A DNA stretch of 37,451 nt from positions 1 through 37,451 of the forward strand of contig JBEKBD010000012.1 of NCBI GenBank assembly GCA_050015575.1, in the 5' to 3' direction. A model generated the notes under the pieces. It had not been told where the DNA came from and did no database searches. It saw only the letters and a program-made list of their open reading frames with translations. The position numbers and the translations under genes were made by a program. Shown here piece by piece: positions 7,740 to 15,372 of the stretch. This DNA comes from Roseiarcus sp050015575 (GTDB lineage Bacteria; Pseudomonadota; Alphaproteobacteria; Rhizobiales; Beijerinckiaceae). The stretch's first letter is position 1; every line of letters begins with the position of its first letter.

Positions 7740-9472
7740 GCCGCCTCCCGTTCCGAGCGCTCGACCAGGGCGACGAACGCGTCCTCGATCGTCGGATCGG
7801 GGTTGGCGGGGCCGGCGACGCGCGCCTTCAGCTCGTCGGGCGAGCCCAGCGCGATCGACTTGCCGCGGTAGATCAGCGAGATGCGGTCGCAATATTCGGC
7901 CTCGTCCATGAAGTGGGTGGTGACCAGCACCGTGACCCCTTTGTCGACGAGGCCGTTGATATGCGCCCAGAACTCGCGCCGGGTGATCGGATCGACGCCC
8001 GAGGTCGGCTCGTCGAGGAACAGCGCTTCGGGCTCGTGCATCACCGCGCAGGCGAGCGCCAGCCGCTGCTTGAGCCCGAGCGGCAGTTGCGAGGCCGGCA
8101 TCGACGCATAGTCGGCGAGGTCGAACACGTCGACCATCAACGCGACGCGCTCGCGCTTTTCAGCGCCGTTGAGGCCGTAGACGCCGGCGAAAAAGGCGAG
8201 GTTCTGCATCGCCGAGAGGTCGCCATAGAGCGAGAATTTCTGCGCCATGTAACCGAGCCGGTTGCGCGCCTTGGCGCCGTCGCGACGAAGATCGAACCCG
8301 GCGACTCGCCCAGTCCCGGCCGTGGGGCGCAGCAGGCCGCACAGCATCTTGAACGTCGTCGACTTGCCGGCGCCGTTCGGCCCGAGCAGGCCGAAGATCT
8401 CGCCGCGCGGCGCCGAAAAGGTGATGCCGCTGGCGGCAGTGAAATCGCCGAACTGCTTGGTGAGCCCCTGGGCTTCGATCACCGCGCCGGCGCCGCCGCC
8501 GGCGATCGTGCGCGAAGCCTCGGCCAGCTTCGAACGCCCGCCCGGCCCGCCGCCCAGCATGTCGATGAACGCGTCCTCGAAGCGCGGCCGCGTCGCCGCC
8601 ACGTTCGCGCCGAGACGGTTCAGCGTCGCGGGATCGGTGCCCGGCCCGAGCACCAGGCGCACCGCCTCGCCCTGGATGACGCCGTCGATGACGCCCGGCA
8701 GGTCAAGCGCTTCGACCAGTTTGGCGCGGCGATCCGTGAGCCCTGAAACCTTGTAGACGCGTCCCTCGACCCGCGCGGTCGCCTCGCTCGGACGGCCGGC
8801 GAACAACAGCTTGCCCTTGTCGAGCAGAAGAACCCGGTCGCAGGCCTCGGCCTCGTCGAGATAGGCCGTCGACCACAGCACCCCGACGCCGTCGTTCTTC
8901 AGATCCTGCACCATCTTCCACAATTCGCGCCGCGAGATCGGGTCGACCCCGACGCTCGGCTCGTCGAGCAGCAGAAGGCGCGGCTTCTTCAGCAGCGCGC
9001 AGGCCAGGCCGAGCTTCTGCTTCATGCCGCCGGAAAGCTTGCCGGCCAGTCGAGCGGTGAAACGCTTGAGATCGGTGAAGGTCAGCAGTTCGTCGAACGC
9101 CGCCGGACGTTCGGCCACGGCGAGGCCGCGCAGGTTGGCGTAGAGATCGAGGTTCTCCCGAACCGACAGGTCCTCGTAAAGCCCGAAACGCTGCGGCATA
9201 TAGCCGATCAGGTTCTGGATCGCCGCCGGCTGTTGGCGGCTGTCATGGCCGAGCACGGCGACGCTGCCCGCCTCGGGAATCATCAGCCCCGTCATCAGCC
9301 GGATGAGCGTCGTCTTGCCGGCGCCATCCGGCCCGACCAGACCGGTGATCTCGGCGCCCCACACCTGCGCGGTGACGCCGTCGAGCGCCGGGGCCGGCGC
9401 GCCAAACCGCTTGCTGACGTCCGCGAGATCGACCAAGACCTCGCGACCCCCCGACTCGACGCTGGCGGTCAT
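7736..9472 (-). CDS. ybhF: tandem ABC ATPase, YbhF-like
   Basis: A 578-residue protein with two fused nucleotide-binding domains, the same length as E. coli YbhF. Domain 1 has Walker A GPDGAGKTT (K53), signature LSGGMKQ and Walker B LLLLDEPSVGVD, but its H-loop reads WSTAYLDEAE, with Ala where the switch His normally sits. Domain 2 has Walker A GPNGAGKST (K370) and an H-loop with His (TTHFMDEAE), but its signature is LPLGLKQ instead of LSGGQ. Each composite ATP site would therefore lack one element, a common asymmetry of this family. The gene overlaps both neighbours by 4 bp. Confidence 0.93.
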   Translation of the reverse strand: MTASVESGGREVLVDLADVSKRFGAPAPALDGVTAQVWGAEITGLVGPDGAGKTTLIRLMTGLMIPEAGSVAVLGHDSRQQPAAIQNLIGYMPQRFGLYEDLSVRENLDLYANLRGLAVAERPAAFDELLTFTDLKRFTARLAGKLSGGMKQKLGLACALLKKPRLLLLDEPSVGVDPISRRELWKMVQDLKNDGVGVLWSTAYLDEAEACDRVLLLDKGKLLFAGRPSEATARVEGRVYKVSGLTDRRAKLVEALDLPGVIDGVIQGEAVRLVLGPGTDPATLNRLGANVAATRPRFEDAFIDMLGGGPGGRSKLAEASRTIAGGGAGAVIEAQGLTKQFGDFTAASGITFSAPRGEIFGLLGPNGAGKSTTFKMLCGLLRPTAGTGRVAGFDLRRDGAKARNRLGYMAQKFSLYGDLSAMQNLAFFAGVYGLNGAEKRERVALMVDVFDLADYASMPASQLPLGLKQRLALACAVMHEPEALFLDEPTSGVDPITRREFWAHINGLVDKGVTVLVTTHFMDEAEYCDRISLIYRGKSIALGSPDELKARVAGPANPDPTIEDAFVALVERSEREAA

Positions 9473-10497
9473 GACGCCCCCGCGGTGCCGTCCGCGACGT
9501 TCAGCGGCGCCGCGACCGTCACCGGCATGCCCTGTCGCAGCGCCGCGTCGGGACGGTCGACGACCACGCGCAGACGATAGACGAGGTCGGTGCGAAGATC
9601 GGGCGTCTCCACCGTCTTCGGCGTGAACTCGGCGACCGGCGAAACATAGCCGATCGTGCCGGCGTAAGTCTTGCCCGGCGCGCTGTCGGTGAAGATGGAG
9701 ACTTTCATTCCCGGCGCGACTTTGCCGAGGTCGGTCTCGGACACGTAGGCCCTCACCCACATCGGGTTGGACAGCGCCATCACGTAGGCCGTGGCGCCGG
9801 TCGCCACCACCGCGCCGGGCTCGTCGACGCGGGTCAGGATCACGCCTTCGGCCGGCGCGACCAGCGTCGCGTCCTGCAGCGCAATCTGCGCGCTGGCGAG
9901 GTTCGCCTTCGCTGCGGCGAGATTGGCTTGCGCCGCCGCGATATCCTCTGGACGCGTGCCCTCCTCGAGCAGCTTCAGCGCCTGCCGGGCGCTGTCGAGA
10001 CTCGCTGCGGCGGCGTCGTGCGACGCCTGCGCTTGGTCGAGGGTCGCCTGCGTCGCGGCGCCCGTCGGCAGCAAGAGCCGCGTCCGCCCAAGCGTCAGCT
10101 CGGCGAGCTTGAGGTTGGCTTCGAGCTGCGCGCACTGCGCCTTGGCCTGATCGATCTCGGCGAGCCGCGGCCCGGCGATCGCCTTGTCCAGCGCCGCCTG
10201 GAGCGCGGCGACGTTGGCCTCCGCGGCCCGGACCGCCGCCGCCAGCGGCCCGTCGTCGAGGACGGCGAGCGTATCGCCAGTCTTCACCGCGTCGCCCTCG
10301 TCGACGGCCATGGTCTTGATTCGCCCGCCGACGCGGAACGCGAGCTGAACCTCGCGCACGTCGACATTGCCGTAGAGAGTCAACTGGCGCTTCGCAATCG
10401 ACGTTGCGAAGAACCGCTGCGGCGCGCCGAAATACCACGACGCTGCGGCGCCGGCCGCGATCAGCGCGACCAGCGGAATGATGACGCGCCGATTCAT
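9469..10497 (-). CDS. ybhG: HlyD/YbhG-type periplasmic adaptor
   Basis: A 342-residue membrane-fusion protein linking the YbhFSR pump to an outer-membrane channel. One N-terminal membrane anchor (VIIPLVALIAAGAAASWYFG) is followed by a biotinyl-lipoyl half, a long Ala-rich coiled-coil hairpin (about residues 85-190) and the second lipoyl/beta-barrel part (VAPAEGVILTRVDEPGAVV). The start MNRRVIIPL at 10497 overlaps the cecR stop in an ATGA junction. No outer-membrane partner is encoded in this operon; TolC-type channels elsewhere would be needed, or the NodT-family protein at 13.8 kb. Confidence 0.92.
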   Translation of the reverse strand: MNRRVIIPLVALIAAGAAASWYFGAPQRFFATSIAKRQLTLYGNVDVREVQLAFRVGGRIKTMAVDEGDAVKTGDTLAVLDDGPLAAAVRAAEANVAALQAALDKAIAGPRLAEIDQAKAQCAQLEANLKLAELTLGRTRLLLPTGAATQATLDQAQASHDAAAASLDSARQALKLLEEGTRPEDIAAAQANLAAAKANLASAQIALQDATLVAPAEGVILTRVDEPGAVVATGATAYVMALSNPMWVRAYVSETDLGKVAPGMKVSIFTDSAPGKTYAGTIGYVSPVAEFTPKTVETPDLRTDLVYRLRVVVDRPDAALRQGMPVTVAAPLNVADGTAGAS

Positions 10498-11198
10498 TTG
10501 AATTTCTCCTTGACCGGTCGAATGCCGTCGACGATCTCGCGCACGATCGCCTTCACCTTGTCGACGTGTTCCGGCTTGGCTTCGTCCCATCCGAGCTGCG
10601 CGACCACCACGGCATGGCCGACGCGGAAAATGATGACGCTGCCGATCAGCGCCACCGCGCGCAGCCGCACGCGCTCGCTCGCCGGATCTTCCTCGAGGAG
10701 GACGCCGATCAGGGTGCGCAGCGCTTCGAGCATCGGCCCCATCAGGGCGCCGTAGAGTCGGTTGAAGACCTCAGTCGGCTGCATCTGCTCGCGGATCATG
10801 TACCGCGCCCAGCTCTCGGACTCCCTGCCGATAAACACCGCGGCCATGGCCGTAAGAATTGCGGTCAGAAGCTCGCGCGCCTCGTCGACCTCGATCGCCG
10901 GCCCGCCGCTTCGCGCCGCGGCCAGCCGAGCGCGCACCCGGTCGCGCGTCGGCCCGAGATACGCGGTGACGCGTTCGAGAATGTGGTCGGCGGCTGCGAG
11001 GTAGAGGCTGTCCTTGCCGCCGAAATAATAGGAGATCGCCTGAAGATTGACGCTGGCCGCCTTGGCGACCGCCCGCGTCGAAGCGCCTTCGAAACCCAGC
11101 AGGCCGAAGACCTTGATGGCGGCTTCGATCAGCCGCGCCCGAGCGGCGTCGCCGCGCTCCGGGCCTGAGGGGCGAGAGAGAGTCGGTTCGTGGTTCAT
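10494..11198 (-). CDS. cecR: TetR-family repressor of the ybh efflux operon, CecR-like
   Basis: A 234-residue regulator with an N-terminal TetR helix-turn-helix (about residues 20-65; ASTRAVAKAASVNLQAISYY is the recognition region) and a C-terminal ligand domain of the CecR/DUF1956 type. It is the first gene of the five-gene operon, exactly as ybiH/cecR precedes ybhGFSR in E. coli. A perfect 12-bp inverted repeat ends up 16-44 bp before its start, so autorepression is very likely. The inducer is unknown; the E. coli protein responds to cefoperazone and chloramphenicol exposure. Confidence 0.9.
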   Translation of the reverse strand: MNHEPTLSRPSGPERGDAARARLIEAAIKVFGLLGFEGASTRAVAKAASVNLQAISYYFGGKDSLYLAAADHILERVTAYLGPTRDRVRARLAAARSGGPAIEVDEARELLTAILTAMAAVFIGRESESWARYMIREQMQPTEVFNRLYGALMGPMLEALRTLIGVLLEEDPASERVRLRAVALIGSVIIFRVGHAVVVAQLGWDEAKPEHVDKVKAIVREIVDGIRPVKEKFK

Positions 11199-11213
11199 GG
11201 CTCATCCGATATA

Positions 11214-11242
11214 TCAATCGTTTGATTGAGTCAAACGATTGA
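11214..11242 (-). promoter_or_regulatory. CecR operator and promoter
   Basis: The arms TCAATCGTTTGA (11214-11225) and TCAAACGATTGA (11231-11242) are a perfect 12-bp inverted repeat around a 5-bp spacer. On the minus strand a TTGACT -35 box (11229-11234 on the plus strand) lies inside the repeat, and TATATC or TATCGG follows 15-17 bp later as -10. A bound dimer would block RNA polymerase. The low GC of this stretch stands out from its surroundings. Confidence 0.8.
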
Positions 11243-11660
11243 GTGAGTCTGGCGTATGGTCGCGGTCGGCCGCGAAGCGAGGCGAGGCGACGCCTGCGCC
11301 GCCGAACAGCCAAGTATGGCGCGTTCAAGGGTGGCGGGGCGCGTTTACGCTCCAAACCTCGCCGAGAACTCCTCGGCGCGCACGCCGATTCGCAGCGCGC
11401 CGTCTCCGCAACGGCTCGATTCCCGTCGTCTTACGCGCAGGGAATCAAGCGCCGGATTCTCAGCGTTGGAACATTCCGCCCTGAGATCGAACCAACGCCG
11501 TCATCGGCAGCGACGAAGCGGGAGCGTGGGCGGGTTGAAACGGAAACGCCGCCGTCATCGCCAGCAACGAGCCACGAACCGGTCTCCGCGACCAAGCTCC
11601 TTTGGAGAGCGCCGCGCGCATGCTATTCTCGATCCGCCCCGCAAACGCTCGAGGTGCGAC
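11243..11660. other. 418-bp divergent region between the cecR operator and the yqgE-like gene
   Basis: No gene is supported: the open frames are arginine-rich shadows. One 7-bp hairpin, CGCCGAG/CTCGGCG around AACTC, lies at 11360-11378. The yqgE-like promoter should be here; a TATTCT near 11632 could be a -10 box, but the -35 is not convincing. Confidence 0.4.
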
Positions 11661-12281
11661 ATGTCCGCGATCGGGTTGCGTCGTCTCGGCTTTGTCGTCG
11701 CGGCGCTGGTCCTGCAGACGACCCTCCTCAGGGCGGCGTTGCCTGGGCCGGACGAAGCGCCCGCTCGCCCCTCGCTCGCCGGCCAATTGCTGGTCGCTGC
11801 GCCCGAGATGGGCGACCCGCGCTTCGAGCGCACGGTCATCTTGATCGTTCAGCACGGTCCCGGCGGCGCCATGGGGATCGTCATCAACAAGCCGATCGGA
11901 GAGCAAACGCTCGCCAGCGTTCTCAAAGGGCTCGGCCAAAACAACGGCGATGTCGCGGGCAGCGTGGGCGTCTTTTCGGGCGGCCCGGTCCAGCCGGAAA
12001 TCGGCTTCGTGGTCCACAGCGCCGAATACCGTCGGCCGGAGACCGTCGCCGTCACCGATCAGCTTTCGATCACGTCGAGCGTCGCGATTCTGCAGGACAT
12101 CGGCGACAAGAGAGGGCCGGCAAAGGCCCTCGTCGCCTTCGGCTACGCGGGCTGGGGACCGGACCAACTCGAGCATGAGATCGAACAGCGCGCCTGGGCG
12201 ACCGCCGAGGCCGACCCGATCCTCGTCTTCGACGAGGACAGGGACCATGTTTGGGATGTCGCCTGGAAGCGCCGCACCTAG
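11661..12281 (+). CDS. YqgE/AlgH family protein with signal peptide
   Basis: A 206-residue UPF0301 (YqgE/AlgH) protein. The family core starts at LAGQLLVAAPEMGDPRFERT (about residue 39) and includes GAMGIVINKP and the FSGGPVQPEIGFVVH region. Unusually, the core is preceded by a good Sec signal peptide (residues 1-25: RRLG, then a hydrophobic run ending in LRA before ALPGPDEA); most family members are cytoplasmic and start near the core. The ATG at 11661 was chosen because the signal peptide begins there; upstream in-frame sequence is arginine-rich noise. The biochemical role of the family is not settled. It stands alone, divergent from cecR. Confidence 0.85.
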   Translation: MSAIGLRRLGFVVAALVLQTTLLRAALPGPDEAPARPSLAGQLLVAAPEMGDPRFERTVILIVQHGPGGAMGIVINKPIGEQTLASVLKGLGQNNGDVAGSVGVFSGGPVQPEIGFVVHSAEYRRPETVAVTDQLSITSSVAILQDIGDKRGPAKALVAFGYAGWGPDQLEHEIEQRAWATAEADPILVFDEDRDHVWDVAWKRRT

Positions 12282-12635
12282 CCTCGGCGCCGGGAAATTC
12301 CAAAAGTCCACACCGAAGGAAGCGGATTGCCGCAAGCACGTGTTCGTCCATGACGGCAATTGTTCGGCGGACATCGCCGGACCGAACCGACATAGGGTCT
12401 TTTGCGCGCGGGCGCCAAATCCTCACGACGAAGCCCGCGCGTCGCGCAGCGCGAGGCCAGGTCCGGCAAGCTTCGTGACAACCGAAGCGCGGCGACAAAC
12501 AAGACTTTTGGTTTAGATCGAGAGATCCCACGACGCTATGCAGCAGCGAATGTCGGCTTCGACATTTCGCTCTCCCGAAGCCGCCCTTCCGCTCCCGGCT
12601 GCGGCGCGCCCATCTCCGCCGCCGCTTAAGCGACG
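12282..12635. other. 354-bp convergent spacer with no gene seen
   Basis: It lies between the ends of the yqgE-like gene and the LLM oxidoreductase gene. The short open frames have no recognisable features. The local GC drops around 12490-12530 (TTTTGGTTTAGATC). No clear terminator hairpin with a T-run was found. Confidence 0.4.
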
Positions 12636-13658
12636 TCAGCGCCAACCCAGCGCCGGCGCGATATGCGTGAGAATCGCTTCGATGACATGGGCGTTGTAGG
12701 CGACGCCGAGCTGATTGGGGACCGTCAGCAGCAGCGTGTCGGCCTCGGCGATGGCCTCGTCCTTCCCGAGCTGCTCGACGAGGACGTCCGGCTCGCCGGC
12801 GTAGCTGCGGCCGAAGATCGCTCGCGTCTCCTCGTCGATATGGCCGATCTGGTCCTCGTCCTCGCGCCCGCGTCCGAAGTAGGCGCGATCGCGATCGTCC
12901 ACCAGCGCGAAGATGCTGCGGCTGACCGAGACGCGCGGTTCGCGCGCGTGACCGGCCTCCTTCCAGGCGGCGCGGTAGGCGCGAATCTGGGCGGCTTGTT
13001 GGACATGGAACGCCTCTCCGGTCTCGTCGTTCTTCAGGGTCGAGCTTTGCAGGTTCATCCCGAGCTGCGCCGCCCACACCGCCGTGGCGTTGGACCCGGC
13101 GCCCCACCAGATCCGCTCGCGCAGGCCCGCCGAATAGGGCTCGAGGCGCAAGAGGCCGGGCGGATTGGGAAACATCGGGCGCGGGTTCGGCTGCGCGAAC
13201 CCCTGGCCACCCAACCGTTCGAGGAACGCCTCGGCGTGGCGCCGGCCCATGTCGGCGTCGCTCTGCCCCGCCGCCGGCTGGTAGCCGAAATGGCGCCAGC
13301 CATCGATCACCTGCTCGGGCGAGCCTCGGCTGATCCCCAGTTGCAGCCGCCCGCCGGCGATCAGGTCGGCCGCGCCCGCGTCCTCGACCATGTAAAGCGG
13401 GTTCTCGTAGCGCATGTCGATGACCGCCGTGCCGATCTCGATGCGATGGGTCTTCGCGCCCACGGCCGCCAGAAGCGGGAACGGCGAAGCGAGCTGACGG
13501 GCGAAGTGATGGACGCGGAAATAGGCCCCGTCCGCGCCCAGCTCTTCAGCCGCGACGGCGAGATCGATGGATTGCCGCAGCGCGTCGGCCCCCGAGCGCG
13601 TCTGCGACTGCGGCGAGGGCGTCCAATGCCCGAACGAGAGGAAGCCGATCTTTTTCAT
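12636..13658 (-). CDS. LLM class (luciferase-like) flavin-dependent oxidoreductase
   Basis: A 340-residue TIM-barrel enzyme expected to use FMN or F420 in an oxidation or monooxygenation; the substrate is unknown. Typical segments are the GFLSFGHW start, DLAVAAEELGADGAYFRVHHF, the HRIEIGTAVIDMRYENPLYMVEDAGAAD-type loop (a cis-peptide region in the family), GRLQLGISRGSP and WWGAGSNATAVWAA. The start at 13658 is ATG. It is a single gene, 187 bp downstream of the end of the NodT-family gene and in the same direction, so it may share the exporter transcript, although the spacer is long. Confidence 0.88.
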   Translation of the reverse strand: MKKIGFLSFGHWTPSPQSQTRSGADALRQSIDLAVAAEELGADGAYFRVHHFARQLASPFPLLAAVGAKTHRIEIGTAVIDMRYENPLYMVEDAGAADLIAGGRLQLGISRGSPEQVIDGWRHFGYQPAAGQSDADMGRRHAEAFLERLGGQGFAQPNPRPMFPNPPGLLRLEPYSAGLRERIWWGAGSNATAVWAAQLGMNLQSSTLKNDETGEAFHVQQAAQIRAYRAAWKEAGHAREPRVSVSRSIFALVDDRDRAYFGRGREDEDQIGHIDEETRAIFGRSYAGEPDVLVEQLGKDEAIAEADTLLLTVPNQLGVAYNAHVIEAILTHIAPALGWR

Positions 13659-13845
13659 AGCGGCGCAGCCTACCGACGTTCCCGATCGAAGTCAGCAAGA
13701 AAGGCGGCGCGGAATTGGCCGCGAAGGCGCCGGCGCAAGGCGGCGCGGGGGCAGCTTCGTCGCCATCGCTCGGCGGTCGCGCCGCGACGCCGCGACTTCC
13801 AGCACGAGATCAGTGCTTAGGTCAGCCCGGCCGAAGCGGCGCCAT

Positions 13846-15372
13846 TCACGGCGAATCGCCGGCGTCGCGTCGCCATCGCGGCCCCATGTCGGCGTCGACG
13901 ATCGCCGGCGTATCCGCATCCACGGCGCGGCTCCAACCGCCGCCGAGCGCCTTGGCGAGCGCGACGTAGTCTTTGGCGATCGCGACCCGGCTCTGAATCA
14001 GCGAGTCCTCGGCCGAATAGAGCGAGCGCTCGGCGTCGAGCACATCGAGAAAGCTCGACTTGCCGGCTTCGTACTGTGCGCGCGAGAGTTCGGCGGCCTT
14101 GTCGTAACCGGCGACCGCCTTCGTCAGCTCGCGGGCGCGGGAGCGCTCCTCGGCGAGCGAGACCAAAGCGTTCTCGACGTCCTCGAGCGCCGTCAGCACC
14201 GAGGAACGCCAGGCGGCGAGATATTCGTCGCGTTGCGCCTCGGCGGCGTCGCGCTGGGCGGTCAGCTTGCCGCCGTCGAAGATCGGCAACGAAACCGATG
14301 GCCCGTAGGACCACGACACCGACGAAGCGCGCAGCAGGTCGCCCGGGCGGGCCGCCGCGGTCGACAGCGAGCCGGACAACGAGAGATCGGGGTAGAGCGC
14401 CGCTTGCGCGGCGCCGATCTTGGCGGTCGCCTGCGCGAGGCGCCGCTCCGCCGCGCCGACGTCGGGGCGGCGGCGCAGAGCGTCGGCGGGCACGCCGGCG
14501 GGCAACGCGCTTCGCGGCGCAGGAATCGGGCCTGCCGTCTTCAACCGATCGGCCAACGCGCCCGGCGCGCGCCCGGTCAACACCGACAGGCGATGGACCG
14601 CCTCGGCGTAGGCGGCCTCGTCGGTCGGAATGTCCGCCGCGGTGCTAGCCGCCTGCGCGTCGGCCTTGGCGGCGTCGGCGGCCGAGGCCGAGCCCGCCTC
14701 GAACTTCACCCGCGTCAGATCGGCGGTGCGGCGCTGAGACGCGACGGTGCGCTGCGCCAGCGCGATGCGCGCTTGGTAGCCGCGCGCCTCGGCGTATTCG
14801 GCCCCGACGTCGCCGACCAGCGTCAGCAGGGTGGAGCGCAGATCATCCTCCGTCGCCTGCTCGCCGTAGACCGTCGCCTCGAGATCGCGCGTCTTGCCGC
14901 CGAATAGGTCGAGCTCCCAACTGGCGTCGAGTCCAGCCTCGAATGGCGATGAGAGGCCGGTCGCGGACGTCGCCGCGGTCGTCGTCGACGTCGCAACGGC
15001 GCCCGACGCCTGCGCGCCCCCTGACGCGCTCGCCGAGGCGCTGCCGGTCAGGCTTGGCGCGAGCGTCGCCGCGGCCTCGCGCCGCGTGGCGCGCGCTTCG
15101 CGAATCTTCGCTTTGGCGCTGGCGACGTCGGCGTTGGCGGCGACCGCTTCCTCCATCAGCTCATCGAGCGTTGGATCGGCGAAAGCGCGCCACCAGGCGT
15201 CGAGCGAGGCGGCGGGCGAGCGAGCGTCCGCTTTGGCCGGCGCGTTCGTCCAGCTCGACGGCAGCGCGAACTTCGGAGCGGCGTAGTCGGGGCCGACCGC
15301 GCATCCCGCCAGGAGGGCGGCGAGCGGCAGCGCCGGAAAGAACGTGAAGATTGCGCGGGCCATCGGCGTCAT
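13846..15372 (-). CDS. NodT-family outer-membrane efflux lipoprotein
   Basis: A 508-residue TolC-like channel. A lipoprotein signal ends in LLAGC (lipidated Cys24), followed by AVGPDYAAP, the hallmark of NodT/OprM proteins. Two outer-membrane efflux repeats follow (about residues 75-265 and 290-490), with the usual ALRRRPDVGAAERRLAQATA motif. The start at 15372 overlaps the macB stop by 4 bp (ATGA); a second ATG three codons in is possible. It completes the MacAB pump, so this operon does not need a separate TolC. Confidence 0.92.
   Translation of the reverse strand: MTPMARAIFTFFPALPLAALLAGCAVGPDYAAPKFALPSSWTNAPAKADARSPAASLDAWWRAFADPTLDELMEEAVAANADVASAKAKIREARATRREAAATLAPSLTGSASASASGGAQASGAVATSTTTAATSATGLSSPFEAGLDASWELDLFGGKTRDLEATVYGEQATEDDLRSTLLTLVGDVGAEYAEARGYQARIALAQRTVASQRRTADLTRVKFEAGSASAADAAKADAQAASTAADIPTDEAAYAEAVHRLSVLTGRAPGALADRLKTAGPIPAPRSALPAGVPADALRRRPDVGAAERRLAQATAKIGAAQAALYPDLSLSGSLSTAAARPGDLLRASSVSWSYGPSVSLPIFDGGKLTAQRDAAEAQRDEYLAAWRSSVLTALEDVENALVSLAEERSRARELTKAVAGYDKAAELSRAQYEAGKSSFLDVLDAERSLYSAEDSLIQSRVAIAKDYVALAKALGGGWSRAVDADTPAIVDADMGPRWRRDAGDSP

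Noticed and set aside
9473..10438. Extension of the ybhF frame to a 900-residue protein
   Set aside because: The extra N-terminal part overlaps ybhG in a different frame and is Arg-rich; the GTG/ATG at 9472 with a 4-bp overlap gives the exact YbhF length.
11360..11378. Seven-bp hairpin upstream of the yqgE-like gene as a terminator
   Set aside because: There is no gene ending nearby on either strand and no T-run.
12278..12502. Small open frames in the yqgE/LLM spacer as hidden genes
   Set aside because: Their composition matches shadows, with no ribosome-binding site and no recognisable motif.
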